Notes: generated from the letters alone by a model not told the origin. A DNA stretch of 64,000 nucleotides from Paenibacillus algicola (GCF_005577435.1 NZ_CP040396.1:943501-1007500), one strand, 5' to 3'. Positions 39,316 through 49,320 are shown, numbered from the stretch's first letter. Numbers and translations are program-made.

Positions 39316-39968
39316 TGTTTCAATTGCCATTAAGCACACTCGTAAATCGCAAAATACCGAAGAACAAGTTTTATGAGAAGCTCCAGGCGAATCAGCACCT
39401 GAAAGAACTGTTTACTGAACAAGTTGAATCGATCATCTGGAAGTACAAACTATCCAAGGAAACGATTCGACTGGAGCCAAAAGAAGAGATTGAGGAAGTT
39501 CAAGTGTTTGAAGTTCACTTGAAAGAGCGAACCTACTCAATTGATCTGTTGCGGAGCATCGACAAGGCGATCTCCTACCCTATACTGCACGTCATTATAT
39601 ACGAAGATCAGGCAAAGCTCGCCATCGCCTACAAGGAGCGGAATCAGATTAATGATAACCGCTCCGTTGTACGTTCCTATCACGAATCGGAATGGCAACC
39701 TGTAGAAAAATTAAAATTGGACATCATTCAAGGGCTTGATTTAAAGGCCGTATACGAGAACATCATCCGTCAACTGATGCCTATTAGCTCGAATTCAGAA
39801 ATGGAACTTTCAGCCGTTCTGGAGCGGCAGGCAAGCATAGACAAGCTGACGCTAGAATGCCAGCGGTTAGAGTCGAAAATTCGCGGAGAGAAGCAGTTCA
39901 ACCGCAAGGTCGAATTGAATATGGAACTGCAACGTAAACGTAAAGAATTGAATCAACTTCTCAACTAA
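39315..39968 (+). CDS. DUF4391 domain protein
   Basis: A 217-residue protein that starts within the stop codon of the preceding helicase gene (TGATG overlap). The N-terminal part (LVNRKIPKNKFYEKLQAN) and the segment ISYPILHVIIYEDQAKLAIA fit DUF4391, a family I recall as a regular neighbour of type III methyltransferase genes. The C-terminus is a coiled coil. Function unknown; likely a connector between helicase and methylase. Confidence 0.78.
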   Translation: MFQLPLSTLVNRKIPKNKFYEKLQANQHLKELFTEQVESIIWKYKLSKETIRLEPKEEIEEVQVFEVHLKERTYSIDLLRSIDKAISYPILHVIIYEDQAKLAIAYKERNQINDNRSVVRSYHESEWQPVEKLKLDIIQGLDLKAVYENIIRQLMPISSNSEMELSAVLERQASIDKLTLECQRLESKIRGEKQFNRKVELNMELQRKRKELNQLLN

Positions 39969-39989
39969 GTAACTGGAGGTCAATCTTTC

Positions 39990-41846
39990 ATGAACAAACT
40001 AACAATGAAATCAGCCGATCTGACTCAGGTCAATATCGACAAAATTGCGGAACTGTTTCCCAACGTTATTACAGAAGCAAGAGATGAACACGGAAAAATA
40101 AAACGTGCGGTTGATTTTGATTTGTTGAAGCAAGAACTGTCCGATATTCACGTTGAAGGAGAGAAAGAACGGTATCAATTGACTTGGCCGGGTAAAAAGG
40201 AGGCCATTTTGACAGCAAATTTGCCAATAGATAAGACTCTACGACCGGTAAAAGAAGATAGTATTGATTGGGAGAGCACTCAGAATATTTACATTGAAGG
40301 TGACAACCTGGAAGTATTAAAGCTACTACAGGAATCTTATTTGAACAAAGTAAAGTGTATCTATATCGACCCTCCTTATAACACTGGCAATGATTTTGTA
40401 TATAAAGATAATTTTAATGAATCAACTGATGAGTACTTAGCTAACTCTGGTCAGATAGATGAATCTGGATACAGATTAATTTCTAACCCAACTTCGAATG
40501 GTCGATTCCATAGTGATTGGCTGACAATGATGTACTCAAGATTAAAGATATCTAGGAGTTTATTAAAAGAAGATGGCGTTATATTTATAAGTATTGATGA
40601 TAATGAGCTATACAATATGAAGAAAATATGTGATGAGATTTTTGGGAAAGAATCTTTTGTCGGTTGTTTTGTATGGAAAAGAAGGGCATCATCGGCTTTA
40701 GCTTCTAACCTAGTATCAACAGATCATGAATATGTATTATCATATGGGAAAAACAGTGGGATAGTATTTAAAGGAAAAGAAAAGAATTATACGACTTATA
40801 AGAATCCTGATTATGATCCAAGAGGGCCTTGGACACTTGGTGATTTAACTGTAGGTATGACAAAGGATCAAAGACCAAATCAATTTTATGATTTAATAGA
40901 TCCGGAAACAGGTAAGGCGTATAAGGCAAACCCTAATAGAGTATGGGCTTTTATTCCTGAATCGATGAATAAATTACTTGCTGAGAATAGAGTAGTGTTC
41001 CCTAAAGATATTAATAAACGACCAATGTTAAAAAGATTTATGAGTGAGTTGAAAAGAGATGTTGATCCAGTTTCAACGTTACTTTCAGATGTTGGAATGA
41101 ACTCTGAGGGTACAAAAGTTATTAAAGATCACTTTGATATTCCAATTTTCAATTATTCAAAACCTTTATCACTAGTCGAACAGCTAATAGAACAAGTAAC
41201 TGACTCTCATGATATAATACTAGACTTTTTCTCGGGTTCTGCTACAACAGCGGAGGCTGTGTTGAAATTAAACTCAAAAGATAATTCGACTCGCAATTTT
41301 ATTATGATACAGATACCAGAAGCTATCAATGACTCAGCTGAAGCACAAACCCTGAGTTTGTCGAATATTTGTGAGATTGGCAAAGAACGCATCCGCCGTG
41401 CTGCTAAGAAAATCAAAGACGAAACTGGGGCAGACATTGATTACGGCTTCCGTGTGTATCGATTAGACTCTAGCAACATGAAAGACGTCTATTACACGCC
41501 AGACAGACTTGGTCAGATGAATCTGGATGATGTGGCGTTGAACATCAAGGAAGAACGCTCTGGCGAGGACTTGCTAATCCAAGTTATGCTGGAGTGCGGC
41601 TTGGAGCTTTCACTACCTATAGAGTCCAAGGAAATTGAAGGAAAAACGATCCATTGTGTTGCAGGGAATTCCTTGATTGCATGTTTTGATGTAGAGGTAT
41701 CAGAGTCTCTTATCAAGAAAATCACTAAGGACCAACCGCTTCGCGTTGTATTCCGTGACAGCTCATTCCAGGATGATTCTGCTCGCATCAATGTTGAAGA
41801 ACTATTCAGGCTACTCTCCCCAAGCACTGAAATACAAGTGCTATAA
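39990..41846 (+). CDS. mod: Type III restriction-modification methyltransferase (Mod)
   Basis: A 618-residue beta-class N6-adenine DNA methyltransferase. The catalytic motif IYIDPPYNTGND is near residue 127, and the AdoMet-binding motif DFFSGSATTAEAVL near 412, in the beta-class order (DPPY before FxGxG). The region between is the target recognition part. It would methylate one strand of an asymmetric site and give the Res subunit its specificity. The middle of the gene is clearly more AT-rich than both ends (see findings). Res follows after 15 bases with AAGGAGG-like AAGGTGAG upstream. Confidence 0.92.
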   Translation: MNKLTMKSADLTQVNIDKIAELFPNVITEARDEHGKIKRAVDFDLLKQELSDIHVEGEKERYQLTWPGKKEAILTANLPIDKTLRPVKEDSIDWESTQNIYIEGDNLEVLKLLQESYLNKVKCIYIDPPYNTGNDFVYKDNFNESTDEYLANSGQIDESGYRLISNPTSNGRFHSDWLTMMYSRLKISRSLLKEDGVIFISIDDNELYNMKKICDEIFGKESFVGCFVWKRRASSALASNLVSTDHEYVLSYGKNSGIVFKGKEKNYTTYKNPDYDPRGPWTLGDLTVGMTKDQRPNQFYDLIDPETGKAYKANPNRVWAFIPESMNKLLAENRVVFPKDINKRPMLKRFMSELKRDVDPVSTLLSDVGMNSEGTKVIKDHFDIPIFNYSKPLSLVEQLIEQVTDSHDIILDFFSGSATTAEAVLKLNSKDNSTRNFIMIQIPEAINDSAEAQTLSLSNICEIGKERIRRAAKKIKDETGADIDYGFRVYRLDSSNMKDVYYTPDRLGQMNLDDVALNIKEERSGEDLLIQVMLECGLELSLPIESKEIEGKTIHCVAGNSLIACFDVEVSESLIKKITKDQPLRVVFRDSSFQDDSARINVEELFRLLSPSTEIQVL

Positions 41847-41861
41847 GGAAGGTGAGAAGCG

Positions 41862-44800
41862 ATGAAAATTAAATTCAAACACCAGCAGTTCCAATTGGAT
41901 GCAGTAAAGAGCATTGTTAACGTATTTCAAGGACAACCTAACGAATCCTCACGGTTTACGCTTGATAAAGGTCTGCGACAAAAGAGTGTGGAGATAGGCG
42001 ACCTCTTTCAACAAACAAGCGGTAATGATTCGGAATATGGGTTTAAGAACAACCCTATTAAGCTTGTCGATCGAGAAGTTCTAAGCAATATTCAAGCGAT
42101 ACAACGTCAAAACGGGTTGAAACTATCCGAGCGGCTTGAAGGCAAATACAATCTGACGGTTGAAATGGAAACCGGTACAGGTAAAACCTATACGTATATT
42201 CGGACGATGTTTGAGTTGTACAAAAAGTACGGCTGGGGCAAATTCATTATTGTTGTCCCTTCAATTGCAATTCGGGAAGGCGTACTGAAGACGTTTCAGA
42301 TAACTGAAGACTACTTCATGGCTGAGTATGGGTCGAAAGCTCGTTATTTTGTTTATAATTCCAAGCAACTGCATCATATTGAGAAGTTTGCAAGTGACGC
42401 GGGTATTAACGTGATGATTATAAATGCTCAAGCGTTTAATGCTAGAGGTAAGGATGCAAGAAGAATTACGATGGAGCTTGATGATTTTGCTTCCCGTAAA
42501 CCCATTGATGTGATCGCAAGCACCAATCCTATACTCATCATTGATGAGCCACAATCCGTTGAGGGGCAGAAAACAAAAGAGGCATTGAAAGATTTCAAGG
42601 CATTGTTTACGCTGCGATATTCGGCGACTCATCGAGAAGACTACAATAAAGTCTATCGCCTCGATGCACTGGATGCCTACAACATGAAGCTGGTCAAGAA
42701 GATTAGCGTAAAAGGCATCTCAGTTAAAGGATCAAGCGGAACGAACAGTTATGTGTATCTCGAAGGCGTTGATGTCAGCGACAAGCATGTTCCAGTAGCT
42801 CGACTTGAGTATGAAAAACGCACCAAGTCCGGATTAACCAAAGTATCCAAGAAGATCATCACAGGCGATGACCTCTATCAATTGTCTGATAACTTGGAGC
42901 AGTATAAAGGTTACAAGGTATCTGAAATCAATGGCCAGAATAACAGTATCAGCTTTATTAATGGAGTCACGCTGTATGCCGGAGACGTGCAAGGTGATGT
43001 CAGCGAGCTTCATTTCCGGCGAATCCAGATTCGGGAGACGCTGAAATCTCACTTCGAGAAGGAGCGGGTGCTGTTCCATAAAGATATTAAAGTGCTCTCG
43101 CTCTTCTTTATCGACGAAGTTGCCAAATACCGACAATACGATAAAGACAGCACCGAACAAAACGGCGAATATGCGGATATCTTCGAAGAAGAGTACATGG
43201 AAATCCTTAACGAACAACTGTCATTGTTCGCAGACGACCCATATGTTCAATATTTGAATAACATTCGAGTAAAGGCTACGCATAAAGGGTACTTCTCCAT
43301 CGACAAAAAGAGCAATCGGTTCGTTGATTCCAAAGTGTCTGCCAGAGAAACGGACTCCGATGATGCAGATGCATATGACCTGATTATGCGACAGAAGGAG
43401 CAACTTCTCAGCTTTGAGGAACCGACACGGTTTATTTTCTCTCACTCGGCGCTGAAGGAAGGTTGGGACAACCCGAACGTATTTCAGATTTGTACGCTTA
43501 AGCACAGTGACTCCACAATCAAGAAGCGGCAGGAAGTAGGCCGTGGATTACGACTCTGCGTGAACAAGCATGGTGAACGAATCGATTCTAGTATTCAGGG
43601 TATTAATGTTCATGAGATTAATGCACTAACCGTTGTTGCAAGCGAATCCTATGAGCAGTTTGCCAAACAGCTCCAGAGCGAGATTGCGGCGACATTGTCG
43701 GATCGCCCACGCAAGGCAGATAATAGCTTCTTCTTGGAGAAAGTTCTTGTGAACGCCCGTAGCGAACAATTAAAAATCGATGAGCGACTCGCGACCAAGT
43801 TACAAAATGCGTTCATCCGTAATGGCTATACAGACGATGAATACAATCTGACGGATGTTTACTTTGCAGCCGTAGAAGAACAAACCATCAAACTGCCTGA
43901 CGAGCTGAATGCACATCAAGAGCAGCTTATTGAGCTGGTTAAAACGATCTACGTTGAAAGCAAGTCGGATATGACGAACGATGACCGGAAAAATACGATT
44001 CCATCCATCACGGTGAACAACAACTTTCATAAGAAAGAATTCAAGGAATTGTGGAATCGGATCAATAAGAGATCAATGTATACCGTTCAGTTTGATTCGG
44101 AAGAGTTGGTGCGAAAGTGTATCTTGGCAATTGATATGAGCTTGGACGTGCCCTCGATACGTTATTCCATCAAGCATGGAGAAATGAACGAGATTGAATC
44201 CCGTGATCAACTGAAGCAAGGTGAAGCGTTCGTACAGCGTGAGACTCAGACAGAATACGTTCACGGAGCTGCAGCTTCGAAGATCAAATACGACTTGATC
44301 GGTAAGCTGATGGATGAAACAACGCTCACCAGAAAAACGATTGTAGCTATTATGAAAGGCATCAAGCAAACGAAATTTATGCTGTTCCAGAAGAACCCTG
44401 AGGAGTTCATACTTCGAGCGTCCAGACTGATCAATGAGCAGAAGGCGACGACGATCATTGAATCAATTACGTATGATGTGATCAACGAAACGTTCGATAC
44501 AGATGTGTTCACGAAGAACACGCTAAAGGGACAGCCTGGGCAAAACGCGATAGCGGTTGAAAAGCACATCTACGACTATGTAGTGACGGATTCCAAGATT
44601 GAGCGGGCTTTTGCGAAAGAGCTGGATACGAGCAAGGAAGTAAACATTTATGCTAAGCTGCCGCGGGGCTTCTACATCCCAACTCCAGTCGGCGACTACA
44701 ATCCGGACTGGGCAATTGTATTCAGAGATGGTGACGTCAAGCATATCTACTTTATTGCTGAGACGAAAGGTTCTTTGGACTCCATGGAGCTGCGCGAAGT

Positions 44801-44915
44801 TGAGAAGGCGAAGATTGAATGTGCACGGCGGCACTTTGCCAAGCTCAACTCGGATCAGTTGAGGTATGATGTGGTTAACAGCTATGAGAAGTTGTTGGAG
44901 ATTGTAAAAGGGTAA
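41862..44915 (+). CDS. res: Type III restriction enzyme (Res)
   Basis: A 1017-residue superfamily 2 helicase-endonuclease. Walker A is in METGTGKTYTYIR near residue 107, the DExx box is IDEPQS near 228 (DEPQ is typical of Res), and the helicase lobe shows EVGRGLRLCVN. The C-terminal PD-(D/E)XK domain reads NPDWAIVFRD followed by FIAETKG. It forms a complex with Mod and cleaves DNA after ATP-dependent communication between head-to-head sites. A terminator follows. Confidence 0.92.
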   Translation: MKIKFKHQQFQLDAVKSIVNVFQGQPNESSRFTLDKGLRQKSVEIGDLFQQTSGNDSEYGFKNNPIKLVDREVLSNIQAIQRQNGLKLSERLEGKYNLTVEMETGTGKTYTYIRTMFELYKKYGWGKFIIVVPSIAIREGVLKTFQITEDYFMAEYGSKARYFVYNSKQLHHIEKFASDAGINVMIINAQAFNARGKDARRITMELDDFASRKPIDVIASTNPILIIDEPQSVEGQKTKEALKDFKALFTLRYSATHREDYNKVYRLDALDAYNMKLVKKISVKGISVKGSSGTNSYVYLEGVDVSDKHVPVARLEYEKRTKSGLTKVSKKIITGDDLYQLSDNLEQYKGYKVSEINGQNNSISFINGVTLYAGDVQGDVSELHFRRIQIRETLKSHFEKERVLFHKDIKVLSLFFIDEVAKYRQYDKDSTEQNGEYADIFEEEYMEILNEQLSLFADDPYVQYLNNIRVKATHKGYFSIDKKSNRFVDSKVSARETDSDDADAYDLIMRQKEQLLSFEEPTRFIFSHSALKEGWDNPNVFQICTLKHSDSTIKKRQEVGRGLRLCVNKHGERIDSSIQGINVHEINALTVVASESYEQFAKQLQSEIAATLSDRPRKADNSFFLEKVLVNARSEQLKIDERLATKLQNAFIRNGYTDDEYNLTDVYFAAVEEQTIKLPDELNAHQEQLIELVKTIYVESKSDMTNDDRKNTIPSITVNNNFHKKEFKELWNRINKRSMYTVQFDSEELVRKCILAIDMSLDVPSIRYSIKHGEMNEIESRDQLKQGEAFVQRETQTEYVHGAAASKIKYDLIGKLMDETTLTRKTIVAIMKGIKQTKFMLFQKNPEEFILRASRLINEQKATTIIESITYDVINETFDTDVFTKNTLKGQPGQNAIAVEKHIYDYVVTDSKIERAFAKELDTSKEVNIYAKLPRGFYIPTPVGDYNPDWAIVFRDGDVKHIYFIAETKGSLDSMELREVEKAKIECARRHFAKLNSDQLRYDVVNSYEKLLEIVKG

Positions 44916-44954
44916 CGATACGGGGAATACTTAATAAGACTGACTGGCTTTTGC

Positions 44955-44990
44955 GATCCCTGACTTCTAAAGTAAGGGATCTTTTTTTTG
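44955..44990 (+). terminator. Terminator after the type III R-M cluster
   Basis: GATCCCTGACTT pairs with AAGTAAGGGATC (one bulge) and is followed by TTTTTTTT. Confidence 0.88.
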
Positions 44991-45032
44991 TCAAGACGGA
45001 TTGTCAAGCTAAGTTCAACGCTTCTTTCACAG

Positions 45033-45058
45033 CGGACTTCTTAATTGAAGTCCGTTTT
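45033..45058 (+). terminator. Second hairpin with T-tail before the pPIWI_RE operon
   Basis: CGGACTTC and GAAGTCCG form a perfect 8-bp stem with loop TTAATT, followed by TTTT. A back-up terminator insulating the next operon. Confidence 0.7.
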
Positions 45059-45065
45059 CCACTTG

Positions 45066-45113
45066 GGAACAAACATTCGGTGACAGATGGCTGCTATTTC
45101 TACAGGCTACAAT
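45066..45113 (+). promoter_or_regulatory. Shared island operator/promoter, site 3 (before the pPIWI_RE operon)
   Basis: GGAAC-AAAC-ATTCG-G-TGACA (45066-45085) is followed after exactly 22 bases by TACAAT (45108-45113). The first gene starts 33 bases further on. See sites at 27623 and 29657. Confidence 0.65.
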
Positions 45114-45145
45114 AAATCATAAGCACATATAAGGAGCGTGTCGGA

Positions 45146-46207
45146 TTGGATAAAATTCAGCATATGCTTTACTACCTAATCACCGGATTGCAAGGGTGGC
45201 CGAATAACTATTCAAAAATCCCGGACGAGCTTCACAAGGGAATGCTTATGTTTATACAAGAAGCGGCGAAATCAGGAGGGGAGGTTCCTGCTGATGTGCA
45301 TCGGCTGCTTCAATTGTTACATAAGCCGTCAAACGAATGGGGAATTCAGGGGTTATCCGAGTACTACCCGGAAGAGGCCCCATTAGTTGAGGAATTCATC
45401 GGAATCACTCCGGATGCAGAAGATTTCATAAATACATATCATTCTCCGGATGAAGCGCAGCAGAAGAATATGTTTGCGATCTTGCAGTTTTGCAGAGAGG
45501 ACAGTCGGAAGCTGCAGACGGAGTATACACAAATCCGTACCTTTCTGTCTCAACCCCAACATGCGGTAGTCTCATCATTCCAGTTTGTTCAGTTCGCGGA
45601 TTCGTTTCGTGATCGTGAGTTAAGCAGCCTAATTCGGCAGTGCTATGAAGAAATAACTTCACCCTTGATGAACTACCGTAAATGTCCACATTGCGGCTGG
45701 ACTCTGGAATATAAGCAGGATCGCTGGCGCTGCAATAAAGAGAACATCTGTCATACCCTGGCTGACTTTGAAGTGGTGGAGCAGTTTGATTTCAGGAATG
45801 AACGTGTCTATCGCTTGCTTCCGGGTATTCAGAGGTATGTACTGCTGCCTGGGATTTCTGAAATGAAGCTTGCTGATTACTTGAGACGGAAAGAGTATGA
45901 AGTGGAACTCTATCCTAATATCGATGAATATGACCTCGCCATCTCCCTGCATAACCTTAAGATTTTTCTGGATGTGAAGGATTTCAAAGATCCACGAACG
46001 CTCGCAAATTTCTTCAACCAACAGTCAGCAGCGTATTTAGAGAAGTACGGTCCAAACGTATATGTTGTTGTTCCTAAGTATCGAAATGATCTATTTCCCT
46101 ATTACAGCCAGAGGGCGTCATTATTTCTTAATGAAGAGGCTAAGAAATTCATTACGATCCTGATGGAAAATGAAGTGGAGAAAATGCTGAAGAAGGTGCT
46201 TCCATGA
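45146..46207 (+). CDS. Restriction-endonuclease-like protein of the pPIWI_RE module
   Basis: A 353-residue protein with a zinc-ribbon-like segment (CPHCGWTLEY, then CNKENICH) near residues 175-205. A C-terminal nuclease-like domain follows with YDLAISLHNLKIFLDVKDF near 263-281, where the separated Asp and DVK fit a PD-(D/E)XK core. This matches the REase partner described for pPIWI_RE loci by Burroughs, Iyer and Aravind. The start is TTG at 45146 with AAGGAG nine bases upstream. It overlaps the helicase gene by four bases (ATGA). Nuclease activity is inferred. Confidence 0.75.
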   Translation: MDKIQHMLYYLITGLQGWPNNYSKIPDELHKGMLMFIQEAAKSGGEVPADVHRLLQLLHKPSNEWGIQGLSEYYPEEAPLVEEFIGITPDAEDFINTYHSPDEAQQKNMFAILQFCREDSRKLQTEYTQIRTFLSQPQHAVVSSFQFVQFADSFRDRELSSLIRQCYEEITSPLMNYRKCPHCGWTLEYKQDRWRCNKENICHTLADFEVVEQFDFRNERVYRLLPGIQRYVLLPGISEMKLADYLRRKEYEVELYPNIDEYDLAISLHNLKIFLDVKDFKDPRTLANFFNQQSAAYLEKYGPNVYVVVPKYRNDLFPYYSQRASLFLNEEAKKFITILMENEVEKMLKKVLP

Positions 46208-49200
46208 GAAAAACACATTGGGATATGACCGAGGATTTGAACAAAGGCTTCTCCTCTCTGGAGCTGCCCAAATCAGACATATCCACAATGATAAGTCTCG
46301 AGTTATTTATTTCGGGCTGCCTTATGATTGACCCGCTGCTTCAGTTGGATCAGGCTTGGTCCCTTGTGGTCGGTTATGATGAACCTGTCTTGAAGAACTT
46401 GAAACGTGTGGATATCGTCACTCGTCTTAGGATCTTATTTCCGGAGTTTAGATCCAAAAAGGTTCTAACCCGGCGAATGGAAGCTTATGGAATGATCAAT
46501 GAGAAATATCGTCTGTTTGATATCAGCGAGGAGCGTAAGGCTGCCAAACGGATTCCGCGATTTTTTAGCAATCGGCATACGGTGTACGAACAGATACTGA
46601 GTAATCCTATTCCGAGAAAACTGAATGATATTCCATTTGCAATTCCGGAGAAAACCTTCGAATATTCCAGAATGGGAAGAGGCGGGATATCTCAACACTT
46701 TCATGGAAGTATTCCTGAAGCCTTAACTATAAATAACAAACATGGTTTGCCTTCCTATCGGGAGAAAAAGAGACATACTCTGGCGCTGCCGTTCAACGGA
46801 CGTGCACTGGCCAAGGAAATGGATGAAATAGCTGGTGGATCCTCGGCATGGGAGAACCGAGCAAGTTCCGTTGTGCTGGAATCTGTGGATTGGGATGAAG
46901 AATTTGTTTACAGAGGAAACCAGCATATTGGCGGTGCGCTGGGAGCAGGGAAATCAACGTTTATGGTGATGGAAACTTATCGCCTGGTGAAGCAGGAAGG
47001 GGCCCGGATTGGTTTCATTGAAGGCAGCGTATCCCAAGTGATTGAGCGTGTCAAAGTTCTCCGTGAGTTAGGTATTGATGCAGTTCCGATCATTGGCAGG
47101 TCATCCAGGAAGCAGCATCAAGAGAACTATTTATTCGCAAATTCTAGCGAAATCCTTGAAATCAGTGATTGGGCAAAGAACGAATACCAAGCTTTAACAC
47201 ACCTATCTGACGTATGTGTAATTAAAGCCTTATCTGAGGATGTCGAACGGAATAAACCTTTTCCCTGCACTGGGCTGAAGCAGGATCAACAATCCGTAAT
47301 GTGTCCATTGGCGAACCAGTGCGGAGTGTACCATGATTTCTCTCGACTTGCTGAAGCCGATGTATGGGTGGCTACATCTGCAAGTGTCCTCAAAACAAGA
47401 ATTCCGGCCATGATCGATCCACTTGAGAGAACCATATACGAAGCCATGTATGATTTAATGGAGATCGTGTTCATTGACGAAGTGGATGATGTCCAAATGC
47501 AATTCGATGAGACCTTTTTATCGGAATATAATGTATTTGGAGGTAAAGAGGATATCTTTGAAAGTCTGTATAACGAATCCAATCAGCTGACTATGGGTAG
47601 GTATCAATATGCCGGAGATCCCGTAGTGAATGAGTGGAAGGATAAGCTTCGTCAATTGGACCAGATGGTATGGAGAATTTATAAAAAGCTAGAGTCTTCC
47701 CACACACTGCGTAAAGACATTAGCCGATATTTGATCAGAGCAGCAGCGTTAGCCGATTCAATAAGCGGTAAGATTTCGGATAACACTGAAGCACAGGAGA
47801 AAATACGAAAAGGTCTCATGAAATACGCAAGTGAACCATTCCAAGACCCAGCACTGTCTGGTCCTGCAGACAGGTTGATTGAAACCGACCATACCGAAGA
47901 GAAACAAAAGCTGCTTACAAAAATAACAGAGAAGCTGCTGAAAGGTTCAATGAAGCCGCGGGTAAACCAGAAATTATTTTATGACCAGTTGGAGTTTTTT
48001 ATCTACTTATGCAGAGCAGAGGAATGTATTAAGTACATTCTGACCTCCTTCCCTGTGATCCAGGCCAAACTTGGTTTATCTGTAAATTTTTCTCCTTTAT
48101 TTACGATGCAGCGAGATTACCAGCCATTCATGAAGGAAGCCATGACAGGTACCATGCTGGGGTACAAATATGACTTGAAAGACGGGGAGAGCATGGGGGT
48201 ATTTAAACTCGTCGAATACACGGGGGTAGGCAGATTATTGCTGCATGACTGGCACCGTATTTATGAGGATTCCGATCAGAAACAAGGGCCGGCCGTCATT
48301 CTGTTGTCCGGTACAAGCCATGCTCCCGACTCAGCACATTACCACTTGAACACAGGATCCAAATGGCTGCTCAAGGCAGAAAGAACACCTTCTAATATCC
48401 AAATGGTCTTCAAACCAGTCCTTGATGCTCGTCAAGGCGGTTTTCTGGAGGTATCAGGAATTCGGGATGATGAGACCAGGAGCAGGAATTTGTATGAGAT
48501 GGTCCATCATCTCAAATCTGACATTCAATACGAATTGAAGTACTGGACAAGCGTCGGGAACGCAAGGAGGGTGCTCTTGGTCGTTAACTCTTATGACGAT
48601 GCGGCAACGGTTGGCAGGGCATTTCGAGGTGATCCTGGTTGGGAAGGCCGATACAAGATTCTTTCTAAGGTAAAAAGTGATGAAAGTGATCAATTTCCAA
48701 GATCCATGATTGAATCCTTTCGTAGAGATCAGGCCGAAGTGTTGATTGTTCCGCTGATGTCAGTAGGCAGAGGTTATAACATTTTGGATCAGCGAGGAGA
48801 GGCATTGTTTGGATCGGTCTTCTTCCTGGTGCGTCCTTATCCTATTCCTAACGACATGAATTACATGGTTCAAATCCTTCATGCTTATCTGCCTCAATAT
48901 TTGAAACAAATTGAGAGACAAGGGATTTATTACGATAAAGCTGTATCCAGATTACGCAGAGTCAGCAATAGCAAGTTTGAGACGATGTACAGAAAACCTG
49001 ACTTTTGGGGTAGTCTGGATGATTCCGAGCGTGAAGTCATGGCATGGTTTACCTTTATACCGGTTTGGCAAATGATCGGACGGTTGCTGCGCGGCGGTAA
49101 GAATGCCAGAGTGTTCTACTGTGACTTCAAGTTTGGTGCTAAGCCGGCTGGGAATTCCGAAGGCATGTCTATGCTGGACAGCTGGGCGTTTATCATGAAT

Positions 49201-49320
49201 AAGCACCAGAGGGATCCGCTGTTTGAGAGCTTGTATGGACCATTTATCCAAGGCATAAATCAAATGATTAGGGAGGCACAATGGAATGAAGAAGATGCAG
49301 CTTTTTGCACTGGAGATTGA
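46204..49320 (+). CDS. DinG-like Fe-S helicase of the pPIWI_RE module
   Basis: A 1038-residue helicase. Walker A is GGALGAGKSTFM near residue 243. Four cysteines (in SDVCVI, FPCTGL, VMCPLA, NQCGVY; residues about 338-377) have the arrangement of the XPD/DinG iron-sulphur cluster. A Walker B-like VFIDEVDDVQ lies near 422. The C-terminal lobe has LMSVGRGYNIL and WQMIGRLLRGG. XPD/DinG enzymes unwind 5'-3' and favour R-loops and forks, which agrees with the proposed role of pPIWI_RE at RNA-DNA hybrids. The pPIWI_RE gene overlaps its end by 35 bases. Confidence 0.8.
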   Translation: MRKTHWDMTEDLNKGFSSLELPKSDISTMISLELFISGCLMIDPLLQLDQAWSLVVGYDEPVLKNLKRVDIVTRLRILFPEFRSKKVLTRRMEAYGMINEKYRLFDISEERKAAKRIPRFFSNRHTVYEQILSNPIPRKLNDIPFAIPEKTFEYSRMGRGGISQHFHGSIPEALTINNKHGLPSYREKKRHTLALPFNGRALAKEMDEIAGGSSAWENRASSVVLESVDWDEEFVYRGNQHIGGALGAGKSTFMVMETYRLVKQEGARIGFIEGSVSQVIERVKVLRELGIDAVPIIGRSSRKQHQENYLFANSSEILEISDWAKNEYQALTHLSDVCVIKALSEDVERNKPFPCTGLKQDQQSVMCPLANQCGVYHDFSRLAEADVWVATSASVLKTRIPAMIDPLERTIYEAMYDLMEIVFIDEVDDVQMQFDETFLSEYNVFGGKEDIFESLYNESNQLTMGRYQYAGDPVVNEWKDKLRQLDQMVWRIYKKLESSHTLRKDISRYLIRAAALADSISGKISDNTEAQEKIRKGLMKYASEPFQDPALSGPADRLIETDHTEEKQKLLTKITEKLLKGSMKPRVNQKLFYDQLEFFIYLCRAEECIKYILTSFPVIQAKLGLSVNFSPLFTMQRDYQPFMKEAMTGTMLGYKYDLKDGESMGVFKLVEYTGVGRLLLHDWHRIYEDSDQKQGPAVILLSGTSHAPDSAHYHLNTGSKWLLKAERTPSNIQMVFKPVLDARQGGFLEVSGIRDDETRSRNLYEMVHHLKSDIQYELKYWTSVGNARRVLLVVNSYDDAATVGRAFRGDPGWEGRYKILSKVKSDESDQFPRSMIESFRRDQAEVLIVPLMSVGRGYNILDQRGEALFGSVFFLVRPYPIPNDMNYMVQILHAYLPQYLKQIERQGIYYDKAVSRLRRVSNSKFETMYRKPDFWGSLDDSEREVMAWFTFIPVWQMIGRLLRGGKNARVFYCDFKFGAKPAGNSEGMSMLDSWAFIMNKHQRDPLFESLYGPFIQGINQMIREAQWNEEDAAFCTGD

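Noticed and set aside
36061..44915. DISARM or BREX system
   Set aside because: A PLD-like helicase and an adenine methylase are present, but DrmA/DrmB or PglZ/BrxC-like genes are not; the Mod/Res pair is a clear type III system.
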